A DNA stretch of 64,000 nucleotides from Ahaetulla prasina. Its lineage: Eukaryota; Chordata; Lepidosauria; Squamata; Colubridae. Below are positions 31,205-41,985 of this stretch, piece after piece (the stretch's first letter is position 1; each line of letters starts with the position of its first letter). Made by a program: the position numbers and the translations under genes. The notes under the pieces are model-generated. The model was not told where the DNA came from, made no database searches, and worked only from the letters and a program-made list of their open reading frames with translations. The stretch covers positions 365,199,233 through 365,263,232 of the forward strand of contig NC_080539.1 of assembly GCF_028640845.1 (NCBI RefSeq), read 5' to 3'.

Positions 31205-31455
31205 TGGTATTTTTCAGAATCAGTTTGGTGCAGCAGTAAAAGCAGCAGGCTAGGAACTGGGAGAACGTGAGTTCTAGTCCCGCCTTGGGCACGAAGTCTG
31301 CTGGGTGACTTTGGGCCAGTCACTTTCTCTCAGACCCTCAGTGGAAACAAGTGACAAACCATTTCTGAAAAACCTTGCCAAGAAAACTGCAGGGACTTCT
31401 CCAGGCAGTCTCTGAAAATCAAACATGACTGAACGGAAGGTGTTTTTTTTTTAAA
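31205..31455 (+). mobile_element. tRNA-derived SINE (third type)
   Basis: Head TTTGGTGCAGCAGTAAAAGCAGCAGGC, B-box GTGAGTTCTAGTCCCGCC, body GACTTTGGGCCAGTCAC and AAACCATTTCTGAAAAACCTTGCCAAGAAAAC, poly-T/A end. Not a functional tRNA gene: no anticodon stem can be drawn. Confidence 0.75.
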
Positions 31456-32257
31456 AAAAGTGTCTTTAAACATTGTTAGTAGCCCAGAGTTATGAATTTG
31501 AGATGGGCTGCCATGTAAATTGAGATCATAAACCGGCTGCCTGAAATTCCTGAGGATAGAAGGAAAACAGATTAACGTGGCCACGAGGAAGAGCCTCAGT
31601 AGAATTAGTTCTGTTCAGATTTTGATGTGCTGATTTTTACTGCAAAGGTCTTCTTTGCCTCTCGGTGCAGATAAAAGCCATATTTCCTTTGCTCAAACTT
31701 CATCTGTTAAATGGCCTACATTTTAGGACTGTTTGTAAGTATACTTAGGAAATAGCGTTTAGGTCATAACATACAAAGGCGATTAAAAGAAGGTAGGGTA
31801 GAAACCAAAAAAAACCAGAGGAAGAGAAAAATTAAATGTATTTCACAGCAAATCTGATCTTACATCCAAGTGGCCTCATCAACCTGCTGACAAAACAGAC
31901 TTGGCTTCTTTCCCAGATCAATTTTTTAAAAATCAAATCAATCATCATGCCTCCATTACAAATTCAAACAGTAACACATCATTTTCTACTTGTAATTCTT
32001 TCACTTTTAATTCGATATATTCTTCTTAGGTATGTATATAGGGACTCTGCTGCAGAGGAAGGCCACAAGAAGTAGCCATGGCGAATAATTCCCTGAAGTT
32101 ACCAGTCCTCAAGAAATTGCTACATCTGCAAAAGGGATAAATATTCAGTGGCAGGGCTTATAAAACATTCGGGGAAAGTTTTTGCTAGTGTAAACAGATG
32201 TGTGCAACTCTTACTGGGTTAAGAATTACTCCAAATAGTTTAATTGAAAAAGCAGGT
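31456..32257. other. Intron 1, no feature recognised
   Basis: About 800 bp of A/T-rich unique intron sequence. Nothing coding. Confidence 0.55.
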
Positions 32258-32626
32258 ACACATAGACCTTGCCTAGTGACCATTCAAAGCGACAATATAC
32301 CCATCAAAAGCTACTTATGACCTGATTCTGGAGTTCCCGATGGCTCCACAGGCCCCTGGGATCAAATGACTGCATTTCAAGTGCTTGACAACCAGCTCAC
32401 TTCTACAACCGATTTATGAATTTTTAGCCAATTTCTGGCAAAAAATACCCATAGTTACACTGATTTGCTTAATGACCGCAGCATTCGCTTACCAACCGCA
32501 ATGTTCTCTTAGTGACCACTACGAAAGAAGTAATAAAATCGAGTCCAGTTACATGGGTGCCTTGACTTATGATCATCATGACTTATAATGGAAATTCCGT
32601 TACAGTCATAAGTCAAGGACCACATA
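32258..32626. mobile_element. T1 element, old copy
   Basis: TACACATAGACCTTGCCTAGTGACC ... CATAAGTCAAGGACCACAT. Heavily substituted but with recognisable order of T1 blocks. Confidence 0.7.
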
Positions 32627-32781
32627 AAAGAAAAAAGCAGTGGTTGGGGAACCAAAAGCTAAGCTAATTAACATTATTAGTTTTAATTTACTGCTGAAAA
32701 TTAACTTAAAATTCCCAGGCTTAACATGACTCAAGCAAAAAAAATATATGTATACATGCATAATACACACATATGTATTTT

Positions 32782-33663
32782 TAAAAGGTAAAGGTAAAGG
32801 TTCCCCTCACACATACTGTTCTGTCCTCCTCGCCTCAGTCCGAGCGATGGCTTAATTAGCCGGCACTATCAGCTCTGGCAGCAAACTAGCGAGCGTCTCC
32901 CAAGTGTCTCTGTTATCTCCCTTGATGCCGATGAGTCAACAAACAGTACTTCAGCTCTAGTCAAGCAGTAGATTTGCCTGCTATGAAGAGGCATAGCAGC
33001 CCTTGCTGCTTTTATATCCTATGGGGTGTGGCTCCATGACTCAGAACTTCCTAGGCCTGCCCCACTCTGCTTCTGTTGTTCCCGCCTCTCCTGCCTATGA
33101 AACCTAGGGTCCAGCCAGGCCTGATTGCCATCAGCTGGGTCTGGAGGCGTGGCCTGGGGGGGAAGAGTCAGGGGATGGAGGCTTGTTATCTCCTCCACCT
33201 GGCCTGCCTCTGGCTCCTGGAGCTGAGCCAGGGAAGCCGGTGCTCCCGAGATAAGTCCTGATGGCCCTTCCCTCTCACTTTCCAAGTCACTTTCTGGCAG
33301 GGGGCCCGGCTCGGGGGGGCGCAGACACAACACATACGTGCTAGTTGTTCCCAACTCTAGGGGGCGGTGCTCATCTCCGTTTCAAAGCCGAAGAGCCAGT
33401 GCTGTCCAAAGAGGTTTCCGTGGTCATGTGGCCGGCACGACTCAATGTCAAAGGCGCACAGAACGCTGTTACCTTCCCACCAAAAGTGGTCCCTATTTTT
33501 CTATTTGCATTTTTACATGCTTTCGAACTGCTAGGTTGGCAGAAGCTGGGACAAGAAACGTAAGCTCACCCCATTACGCGGCAATGGGGATTCGAACTGC
33601 TGAACTGCCAACCTTTTGATCAACAAGCTCAGTGTCTAACCCACTAAGCCATCGCGTCCCTTA
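32782..33663 (-). mobile_element. Sauria SINE split by a solo LTR
   Basis: Tail AAAGGTAAAGGTAAAGGTTCCCC at the left, head (GGGACGCGATGGCTTAGTGGG) at about 33660. The SINE body resumes at 33333 with CATACGTGCTAG. Confidence 0.93.
32817..33332 (-). mobile_element. Solo LTR (family 2), exact TSD CATAC
   Basis: 516 bp. Minus strand TGTTGTGTCTGC...GGACAGAACA, with exact duplication CATAC of the SINE (32812-32816, 33333-33337). An open U3 frame runs from about 33330 to 33020, including the LAQLQEPE and W-L-D-P-R-F blocks. A TATA motif (GATATAAAAGC) follows. Confidence 0.94.
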
Positions 33664-33935
33664 TATGTATTTTAGTGACCCTCAAATTTTCTATTTTCTC
33701 TTATATGTACACCCAAACTCAGAAGCAAGGGAGGCAGCAGATGGAAGACTCGCTGTTCCACAATCTGGAGAGAAATAAGGTGTTACAAGGACTACATAGT
33801 GTATCTGGTGTTTTACTGATTGTATAACTGTAGTGCAGGTAGTCCTCAACTTATGACCACGACTTGATCCCAAAATTTATGTTCTTAAGTGAGACATTTG
33901 TTAAGTGAGTTTTGTCCCATTGTATGACCTTCTTG

Positions 33936-34312
33936 AAGATGAAACTGAAATACTTTGGCCACCTAACGAGAAGGAAGGATTCACTGGAGAAGAGCCTAAT
34001 GCTGGGAAAGATTGAAGGCAAAAGAAGAATGGGACGACAGAGAACGAGGTGGCTGGATGGAGTCACTGAAGCAGTCGATGTGAGCTTAAATGGACTCCAG
34101 AGCAGGGGTCTCCAACCTTGGCAACTTTAAGACTTGTGGACTTCAACTCCCAGAATTCCTCAGCCAGCAAAGCTGTTGAAGTCCACAAGTCTTAAAGTTG
34201 CCAAGGTTGGAGACCCCTGCTCCAGAGGATGGTAGAGGACAGGAAGGCCTGGAGGAACGTTGTCCATGGGGTCACGATGGGTTGGACACGACTTTGCAAC
34301 TATCAACAACAT
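33936..34312 (+). mobile_element. BovB (RTE) LINE 3' end
   Basis: C-terminal BovB coding text LKYFGHLTRRKDSLEKSLML, GKIEGKRRMGRQRTRWLDG and, after the hP insertion, MVEDRKAWRNVVHGV, ending GACTTTGCAACTATCAACAAC. BovB is the family known for horizontal spread between squamates and mammals. Confidence 0.92.
34103..34219. mobile_element. hP hAT MITE inside BovB, exact TSD CTCCAGAG
   Basis: 117-bp palindrome. The duplicated BovB bases CTCCAGAG lie at 34095-34102 and 34220-34227. It is the best-defined hP copy in the window. Confidence 0.97.
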
Positions 34313-34584
34313 GATCTTTCTTGCCACAGTTGTTAAGTGAATCCCTGCAGTTGTAAAATTAGTAGCATGGTTGTTAAGTGAATCTGGCTTTCCCCGTTGA
34401 TTTTGCTTGTCAGAAGGTCACCAAAAGGGAATCACATGGTCCCAGGATACTGCGACCGTCATAAATATGAGTCAATTGCCCAGTGTCTGAATTTTGACCA
34501 CATAACTTATGAGGATACTGCAACGGTCATTAACTGTTGAGTGGACTACCTGTATAACTAATCCTGAATGGAAAGACAAATAGA

Positions 34585-34850
34585 GGTATCCTCAGTTAAC
34601 AACTGGGACCAACAATTCTTGTTGCTAAGCGATGTGATTGTTAACGCCAAACACCACATGATCACAACTTTTCAGTTTTACTGCTGGCTTCTCCATTGAC
34701 TCAGCTTGCTCGATTTACCTTGTAAAGCATACAACATACAAATGGTAATCACATGACTGCAGGCCGCTGCGATGAGCTGTGAGGACCAGTTGTAAAGTTG
34801 CTTTTTTCAGTCCTACTGTAACTTTAAAATATTCATCAAGGACTACCTGT
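34585..34850. mobile_element. T1 element, diverged
   Basis: GAGGTATCCTCAGTTAACAACTGGG ... TTCATCAAGGACTACCTG. A shorter and older branch of T1. Confidence 0.7.
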
Positions 34851-34866
34851 GAGCGATCCAATAGAA

Positions 34867-34994
34867 CAGGGGTCTCCAACCTTGGCAACTTTAAGACTTG
34901 TGGACTTCAACTCCCAGAATCTGAGAAAGCTGGCTGAGGGATTCTGGGAGTTGAAGTCCACGAGTCTTAAAGTTGCCAAGGTTGGAGACCCCTG
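34867..34994. mobile_element. hP hAT MITE, exact TSD CAATAGAA
   Basis: 128 bp; duplications at 34859-34866 and 34995-35002. Confidence 0.95.
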
Positions 34995-35087
34995 CAATAG
35001 AAAACCATTCTTTTTGATTTCTGGCCAAAATCAACAGTCTAAAAATGATAAAGTACCATAGCTCTTCTGAAATAATTCATCCTAAAT

Positions 35088-35485
35088 CAGTGACGGCGAA
35101 CCTTTTTGGCACCAAGTGCTCAAACCAGAATGTGCATGCATGTGCGTGCGCCGGAAACCTAAAAACCAGCTGGCCGGTGCACACATGCCTGTTTTTTTAC
35201 CGTTTGTGGCCATTTTTTGGGTTGTTTTTAGGCTGTTTTTAGCCTGAAAAACGGCCCCAAAATGGCCGGAAAGTAGCCTGAAAACAGCCAAAAAACGTCC
35301 CCCAAAAGGCCGGGAAACCGCCTGTTTTTGAGCCGTTTTTCAGCGCTTTGACGCTCGTGAAGACCAGCTGGCTGGCACCCATGTGAATGCCAGAAACGAG
35401 AAGAGCAGCTGGCAACAGCACGCGTGCCCACAGATGGGGCTCACGTGCCACCTCTGGCACGCCTGCCACAGGTTCGCGATCACAG
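35088..35485. mobile_element. hG hAT MITE
   Basis: CAGTGACGGCGAACCTTTTTGGC ... CACAGGTTCGCGATCACAG. Flanks TCCTAAAT and TCCTAGGG match 6 of 8. The interior has a local inverted repeat of GTTTTTAGGCTGTTTTTAG / CTGAAAACAGCC. Confidence 0.85.
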
Positions 35486-35493
35486 TCCTAGGG

Positions 35494-36065
35494 AATTATT
35501 ACAATGGATTGTTTATTACACTAATACACGATTCGGTATTAGTATAAAAGAACATGGCTTCCAGTAAGAGGAAATCATGACTTCCTTTCATAGGTGAAGA
35601 GACAACAGGTTGAATCTGAGTCTTGTATAACTGGAGGGGGGAAAAGCCATCTGTAGGCAAGTTACCTCAGACAATTCCAGGCTAGCAGGGAAGACGAAGT
35701 CATACACCACAAACAAATCTTTTTTTCCCTCTGAATTATGACAAGTCCAGTTTGTTTTCAAACTTGTTCGGCAGGTTGACTGAAATGCAACTCACCTGAC
35801 TTGGATAATTCACCTTCGGTTTGCTAATACCATATTACACAAATACACAAAGCAGAGGCAAAGGGCAACAAAATATTCTGCTGTAGAATAACGCAATGGT
35901 AAAAAGAATAGTGGGGAAGAATCACAGGGATGAAGAAGCTGCAGTAAGAGAGATATTGAAGAGTTTTTCCTGAACGTGTTTTCATGCTTCGACAGTTAAA
36001 GGTTCTTACCCAAGAAGTCTTCTAACGTTACTTAAAACTATGGATAGAACATAGGTTTGTGGAAT
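35494..36065. other. Intron 1, no feature recognised
   Basis: About 570 bp of unique sequence; no exon, no repeat match. Confidence 0.5.
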
Positions 36066-36070
36066 GTTTC

Positions 36071-36592
36071 TGTTGTGTCTTGCCCGCCCTAAGAGCAGCC
36101 GGGGCCTTCTTATCTGCTCCCGAACACGGAGGAATGTATGCCTCCCGGCCCCAGTCCTGGCTCCATGCCCAGACAAACTGCAGAAGAAGGAGCACCTCCC
36201 GGCCCCAGCCCTGACTCCATGCCCAGGCAAACGGAGCAGCTAGACCCCTCCCCCTCCTCCACAGCATGTGAGCCTGAGGAAAGTTTATTTCCAACAGCTG
36301 CTGATTGGAGTGACCCTCGCATCAGAAGATTGGATAGGCGGAGGCAACAGAAGGAAGGGAGGGGCAGGCCTTAATGAGTGCTGAGTCATGGAGCCACACC
36401 CCATGGCCTATATAAAGGATCTGCTTTCTGGCAGTCTCTGAGTCAGGCAAAAGTCGAACTTATCTTGCTGAAGTCACTTACTGGTCTCCTGCCTGCTCTG
36501 AGGACTTTGCTAGGACTTTGGGCAGAGCTGCAGAGGCAAGCCTGATTCGGATTTCCCTGACCCGGCCGTCAGCGGAGGAGTGGGACACGACA
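36071..36592 (+). mobile_element. Solo LTR (family 1), exact TSD GTTTC
   Basis: 522 bp, TGTTGTGTCTTGCCCGC...GGGACACGACA, with exact GTTTC duplication (36066-36070, 36593-36597). It has two copies of the 39-bp coding-type repeat where 7902-8475 has three. The frame 36138-36374 ends just before the TATA box at about 36407. Confidence 0.95.
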
Positions 36593-36643
36593 GTTTCTTC
36601 CTTGTTTTGCTAAAATCTTGTACTTTATCAAAAACAGAGCCCA

Positions 36644-36721
36644 GGAATAGAATAGAATAGAATAGAATAGAATAGAATAGAATAGAATAGAATAGAATAG
36701 AATAGAATAGAATAGAATAGA
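36644..36721. repeat. (AATAG)n microsatellite
   Basis: About 15 uninterrupted AATAG/AGAAT units, the tail motif of the L3/Snake1-like LINE. It is joined directly to a CR1 3' end. Confidence 0.97.
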
Positions 36722-36880
36722 ACAACAGAGTTGGAAGGGACATTGGAGGTCTTCTAGTCCAATCCCTTGCTTAGGCAGGAAACCCTACACCAGACAAATG
36801 GTTATCCAACATCTTAAAAACTTCCAGTGTTGGAGCATTCACAACTTCTGGAGGCAAGTTGTTCCACTCATTAAACACGA
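36722..36880 (-). mobile_element. CR1 LINE 3' end
   Basis: Minus-strand ...LDNHLSGV-type end, AACAACAGAGTTGGAAGGGACATTGGAGG at its 3' limit. Truncated after about 160 bp by the next T1. Confidence 0.88.
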
Positions 36881-37733
36881 TAGTCCTCGACTAATGACCA
36901 TAAGTTAAGGTTATAAGTCATCAAGGTTATATAACCGTGATGGCGAATCTATGGCATGCATGCCACCCATATCTGTGGGCACACGAGCATTGCCGTAGCT
37001 GAGCTCCAGTACACATGCATGCGCTGGCCAGCTGATTTTCGAGTCTTTCGGGCCCACCGGAAGTCAGGAAATGGGCCATTTCCAGCCTCCAGAGGGCCTC
37101 TGGCAGGGTGGGAAAGGCCCTTCTTGCCCTCCCCAGGCTCCTAGAAAGCCTCTGGTACCTGGGAAGGATGAAAAATGGCCCTATCTGACCCACCATGCCA
37201 TCCCGTGCCAAAAACAGGAGGAAACATGGGGGCAGGGTTGTGCGCGATGCGGGGGGGGGGCTGGGCGCATTGAATTATGGGTGTGGGGACGTGCGCGAGA
37301 GACCCCCCCCCACGCTCCCCCCACTTTTGGCACATGACAGCAAAAAGGTTAGCCATCACTATTATATAACATTATAAGGGTCATTAAGCGGGTCATCATG
37401 TGACCACACCTGATTTTACAACCATTTTTGCAGCAGTTATTAAGTGAACATAGCGGTAAAATGAATGCCACGGATGTTAAGCAAACCCATTATTTGCAAT
37501 GGGCATTTTTTTGCTGGTAACCAGAAGTAAACATTGGTTTCCAGCAATTTTTTTTGTAATTGTATCTGCAAACAGTTGTAATGGCTGCTGAGTGCCCAGA
37601 ATGGAATGAATGAATGCGCCAAGGGTGACACACGGTCATCGGAACTTCGAATCTGGGTCGTAAGTACATTTTTGGGGTCTGCCGAAACCAAGCAGTCACT
37701 AAGTGACCAGTCATAAGTCAAGGACTATCTGTA
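36881..37733. mobile_element. T1 element with hG nested
   Basis: ATAGTCCTCGACTAATGACC ... CATAAGTCAAGGACTATCTG. The hG MITE at 36935-37361 is inserted in a TTATATAA site. Confidence 0.82.
36935..37361. mobile_element. hG hAT MITE inside T1, exact TSD TTATATAA
   Basis: CCGTGATGGCGAATCTATGGC ... AAAAGGTTAGCCATCACTA. Duplications at 36927-36934 and 37362-37369. Carries CCTAGAAAGCCTCTGG and CATTGAATTATGGGTG blocks. Confidence 0.95.
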
Positions 37734-37856
37734 AGCTCCTAACAGTACAGCCAAAATACACCACACAGACCATTCAATAAATGATTCCCCTCTACATAAA
37801 CCACTCTGAGCATCATATTAGGGACTTCCTCTAAATAAAAAAACTCCCTGTAGTCC

Positions 37857-38035
37857 TATTCAGGGTACAGTCAGGGCAACTTTACTGACTGGATGCCCTT
37901 CCTGATGCCTACTTGTTCTCAGCAGTTATTTTTTCTGTTGGCTCTAGAAATATCTCCCACTACCTAGGATTGAACTCTCAACCTTTCGAACGAAAGTTGA
38001 GCATCTTCATCACTAAGCCACCACACAGCTCAGGG
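37857..38035 (-). mobile_element. tRNA-derived SINE (fourth type)
   Basis: Minus strand: AGCTGTGTGGTGGCTTAGTGATG head, GAGAGTTCAATCCTAGG B-box region, GGCATCCAGTCAGTAAAG body. No other copy in the window. Confidence 0.65.
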
Positions 38036-38313
38036 ACTGCTACTAAATGCTCTTCAAGAAGAAAGCAGTACCTTATTACAATCTCATATTTATGCATCAA
38101 TCTGATAATCTGCAAATGGCAAGACTTGAAGAAGACAGATTACACCTATCAGCTGGGACATAAATTTAATAAATAATAATAAATAATAAAATGGAGCACA
38201 GAAGCAGAATGGGCTGACACATTCTCCAAACCAGCTCAGAACACCAAAAGAGGAAAGGTTATTTATATTCTGCTACCAGTTTCAGAAAACCTACTCATTT
38301 ACTATATAGATCA

Positions 38314-38418
38314 GTGTTTCTCAACTTTAGGAACTTTAAGATGCATGGACTTCAACTCCCAGAATTCTCCAGCTAGCATGCATCTTAAAGTTCCTGAGGT
38401 TGAGAAACCCTGATATAG
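38314..38418. mobile_element. hP-type hAT MITE, TSD ATATAGAT/ATATAGAA
   Basis: CAGTGTTTCTCAACTTTAGG ... CTGAGGTTGAGAAACCCTG; flanks match 7 of 8. Confidence 0.88.
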
Positions 38419-38542
38419 AATGCCATGAAATCCTGGTGAGCTTTATGCTATCTCAGGTTTTCAAGGGAAAAAAAGCAGTTGCTGCAACCTAAAATAGATC
38501 TTGATTTATACCTAACAGCCCGCAAGTTCTAATACCACAATC

Positions 38543-39160
38543 TGTTGTGGCTCCAGCCCCCACCCACCCGGGCCTGGCCCCCTGCCAGAGAGTGACTCAG
38601 AGAGTGAGGGGGAAGGGCTGTCAGGGCTCCCCTCTGCAGGGCCGGCCTCTCTGGCTCAGCTCCAGGAGCCAGAGGCAGGCCAGGTAGAGGAGGTGACAAG
38701 GCCTCTGTCTCCTGTATCTCCCCCCGCCCAGGCAATGCTTCCAGACCCAGCTGTGGACAATCAGTCCTGGTTAGATCCCAGGTTTCGTAGACAAGAGGCG
38801 GGAACAACAAGGTGGGGCAGGCCTAGAGAGTGCTGAGAGTGCTGAGTCACGGAGCCACACCCCACAGGGTATAAAAGCAGGAGGGGCTGTTCTACTACTT
38901 CGTGATGGACAAAACAAACTGACTGGAGAAAACTTGAGCTGAACTAGTTGACTGAGCATTTGGCCTGGATTGCTGTTTGTTCCTGACTTCCTGGTTGCTC
39001 CGGTAATGAGCTTCTGTGACGCCGGCATCAGGGAAGATAAAGAAAACCTTGGCAGACGTTCGCTGGTCTGCTGCCAGAGCTGATAGCTGCCGTGGATTAA
39101 ATTGCTGGCTAATTGAGTCAGTTCATGTGTCTCCCGGACTGAGGTGGGGGGGACAGAACA
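38543..39160 (+). mobile_element. Solo LTR (family 2), exact TSD CAATC
   Basis: 618 bp, TGTTGTGGCTCCAGCCCC...GGGGACAGAACA; exact CAATC at 38538-38542 and 39161-39165. It holds a U3 open frame without a usable Met (to 38832) with LAQLQEPEAGQVEE and W-L-D-P-R-F-R-R. The TATA box GTATAAAAGC is at 38870. Confidence 0.95.
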
Positions 39161-39244
39161 CAATCTTTCAGTCTATACTACAGTTCAGGTTTGAGTAAAT
39201 CCAGCAATCTAGAATTGAAAGGAGCTATTTAGGCCAGTGGTTGC

Positions 39245-39512
39245 TTTTTTTTTTTTATTTGCATTTATATCCCGCCCTTCTCCAAAGACTCAGGGCGGCT
39301 TACACTATGTCAAGCAATAGTCTTCATCCATTTGTATATTATATACAAAGTCAACTTATTGCCCCCAACAATCTGGGTCCTCATTTTACCTACCTTATAA
39401 AGGATGGAAGGCTGAGTCAACCTTGGGCCTGGTGGGGCTTGAACCTGCAGTAATTGCAAGCAGCTGCTGTTAATAACAGACTGTCTTACCAGTCTGAGCC
39501 ACAGAGGCCCTT
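39245..39512 (-). mobile_element. SINE-B
   Basis: Poly-T, ATTTGCATTTATATCCCGCCC tail, GGGGCTTGAACCTGCAG B box inverse, head GAGCCACAGAGGCCC. Confidence 0.95.
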
Positions 39513-39572
39513 TTTCAAACTTGGAAACTTTAGGATATGTGGACTTCAACTCTCAGAATTCACCAACATGAT

Positions 39573-39844
39573 CCACATCAGAGGTGGGTTTCAGCAGGTT
39601 CTGACCAGTTCTGGAGAACCGGTAGTGGAAATCTTGAGTAGTTCGGAGAACCGATAGTAAAAATTCTGACTGGCCCGGCCCTCATCTATTCTCTGTCTCC
39701 CAGGTCCCAGCCAATTTGGAGGAAATAGAGATTTTACAGTATCCTTCCCCTGCCATGCCACCAAGCCATGCCCACCTATCTATGCCATGCCCACTAAGCC
39801 ATGCCCATAGAACCAGTAGTAAAAAAATTTGAAACCCACCACTG
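39573..39844. mobile_element. hR hAT MITE
   Basis: CAGAGGTGGGTTTCAGCAGG ... TTTGAAACCCACCACTG. Flanks ATCCACAT and GTCCACAA match 6 of 8. Interior GAACCGGTAGT repeats. Confidence 0.88.
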
Positions 39845-39871
39845 GTCCACAAACTTGCCAGTTTGAAAGCC

Positions 39872-40150
39872 ACTGATTTAAGCTTTGAATCTAATACATT
39901 GCTCAGATGAGTAACCCAGATTCAAGAATCCTTAGCAGATGGTTCTACCCTTCGCCTGAATACTTCCAGTGAAAGTAAGCCCACTCTCTCTGATTCATTG
40001 GTTCCACTGCCAACATCCTCTTCCTGTTTTTGTTTTTTTTTCAAACCATGAATTCCTATAACTTGGGATACCTGTTCTGAATCCTATACTTTAGAATGAG
40101 AAAGAATAAATTTTCTTTCTTTTTATGGGGGGTCAAATATTTTTCAAATA
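39872..40150. other. Intron 1, no feature recognised
   Basis: About 280 bp of unique sequence. Confidence 0.4.
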
Positions 40151-40184
40151 CAGTAGCCCTGGATTTACAACAGTTCATTTATTT

Positions 40185-41984
40185 ATTTTATTTATTTATT
40201 ATTTATTAATCAAATTTTTATACCGCCCTTCTCCCGAAGGACTCAGGGCGGTTTACAGCCAAGTAAAAATAGCAAACAAAATAAATACAGAATAAAATAC
40301 TATTTAAAAAACTGATTCAATTTGGCCCAAGTTAAAATATCACTAAAAGAATAAAACCCACTATAATTAAAACCAAATGGTATCTAAAACCCTATGCCAG
40401 ACCTGCACGGATGAACAAATATGTCTTCAGCTCGCGGCGGAAGGTTCGAAGGTCCGGAAGTTGGCGAAGTCCTGGGGGAAGTTCGTTCCAGAGGGTGGGA
40501 GCCCCCACAGAGAAAGCCCTACTTCTGGGGGCCACCAGCCGACATTGTTTGGCGGACGGCACCCTGAGGAGTCCCTCTCTGTGAGAGCGCACGGGTCGGT
40601 GAGAGGCAATCGGTGGCAGTAGGCGGTCCTGTAAGTAACCCGGCCCTAAGCCATGGAGCGCTTTAAAGGTAGTAATCAACACCTTGAAGTACACCCGGAA
40701 GACCACAGGTAGCCAGTGCAGCCTGCGCAGGAGTGGTGTCACATGGGAGCCACGAGAGGCTCCCTCTATCACCCGCGCAGCTGCATTCTGAACTAACTGG
40801 AGCCTCCGGGTGCTCTTCAAGGGGAGCCCCATGTAGAGAGCATTGCAGTAATCCAAGCGAGAGGTAACAAGAGCATGAGTGACCGTGCATAAGGCATCCC
40901 GGTCAAGGAAGGGGCGCAACTGGCGAATCAGGGAAACCTGATAGAAAGCTCTCCTGGATACGGTCGTCAGATGGTCTTCGAAAGACAACCGCCCATCCAG
41001 GAGAACACCCAAATTGCGCACCCTTTCCATCGGGACCAGTGACTCGCCCCCAACAGTCAGCCGCAATTGCAGCTGACTGAACCGGGGTGCCGGCATCCAC
41101 AGCCACTCCGTCTTGGAGGGATTGAGCTTGAGCCTGTTTCTCCCCATCCAGACCCGTACGGCTTCCAGACACCGGGACAGTACATCGATAGCTTCGTTAG
41201 GGTGGCCTGGGGTGGAAAAGTACAGCTGCGTATCATCAGCGTACAGTTGGTACCTCACCCCAAAACCACTGATGATCTCACCCAATGTGTCGTGGCCCAC
41301 TCCTCCGCTGACGGCCGGGTCAGGGAAATCCGAATCAGGCGTGCCTCTGCAGCTCTGCCAAAGTCCTAGCAAAGTCCTCAAGGCAGGCAGGAGACCAGAA
41401 AGTGACTTCAGCAAGATATGTTAGACTTTGCCTGACTCAGAGACTGCCAGAAAGCAGGTCCTTTATATAGGCCATGGGGTGTTGCTCCATGACTCAGCAC
41501 TTATCCAGGCCTGCTCCTCCCTTCCTTCTGACGCCGCCGCCTATCAATTCTTCTGAAGCGAGGGTCACTCCAGTCGGCAGCTGTTAGTAATTGACCTCCC
41601 TCAGGCTCACAGGCTGTGGGGGAGGGGGAGGGGTCTAGTTGCTCCGTTTGCCTGGGCATGAAGCCAGAGCTGGGGGCTGGAGGTGCTTCCTCCTCCTCAG
41701 CCTGTCTGGGCATGGAGCCAGGGCTGGGGCCGGGAGGCATACTAGGACATTCCTCAGCGTTCGGAAGCAGATAAGAAGGCCCCGGCTGCGGTGAGAGCGG
41801 GCAAGACACAACACAATGGCTTCATATAGATGTTGAACAGGAGAGGCGAGAGAATCGACCCCTGCGGCACCCCACAAGTGAGGCGCCTCGGGGTCGATCT
41901 CTGCCCCCCTGTCAACACCGTCTGCGACTGGTCAGAGAGGTAGGAGGAGAACCACTGATAAACGGTGCCTCCCACTCCCAAACT
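40185..41984 (-). mobile_element. L2-type LINE, 1.3 kb, split by a solo LTR
   Basis: Long L2 copy on the minus strand. It covers palm text (TCGVPQGSILSPLLFNIYMK and the catalytic YADDTQLYF), VWMGRNRLKLNPSKTEWLW, the CNALYMGLPLKS region, HWLPVVFRV, and the terminal FRRELKTYLFIRAGLA. The frame from about 41280 to 40392 is open, about 300 codons. The solo LTR 41288-41813 interrupts it between NIYMKPL and GEIISGFG. Confidence 0.94.
41288..41813 (-). mobile_element. Solo LTR (family 1), exact TSD CAATG, inside L2
   Basis: 526 bp; CAATG at 41283-41287 and 41814-41818. The minus-strand U3 frame runs from the terminus to about 41501. L2 bases continue on either side without loss, so insertion and LTR-LTR recombination left a clean scar. 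Confidence 0.96.
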
Positions 41985-41985
41985 T

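Larger units (their letters stand above)
33838..34550. mobile_element. T1 element with BovB and hP nested
   Basis: CAGGTAGTCCTCAACTTATGACC ... ACTGTTGAGTGGACTACCTG. Interrupted after GTATGACCTT by a BovB fragment (33936-34312), which carries an hP MITE. Confidence 0.85.
39235..39871. mobile_element. hP-type hAT MITE hosting SINE-B and hR, TSD ATTTAGGC/ATTTAAGC
   Basis: Outer ends CAGTGGTTGC and TTGAAAGCCACTG; flanks match 7 of 8. The two insertions almost hide it. Joined, its own sequence is only about 100 bp. Confidence 0.78.
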
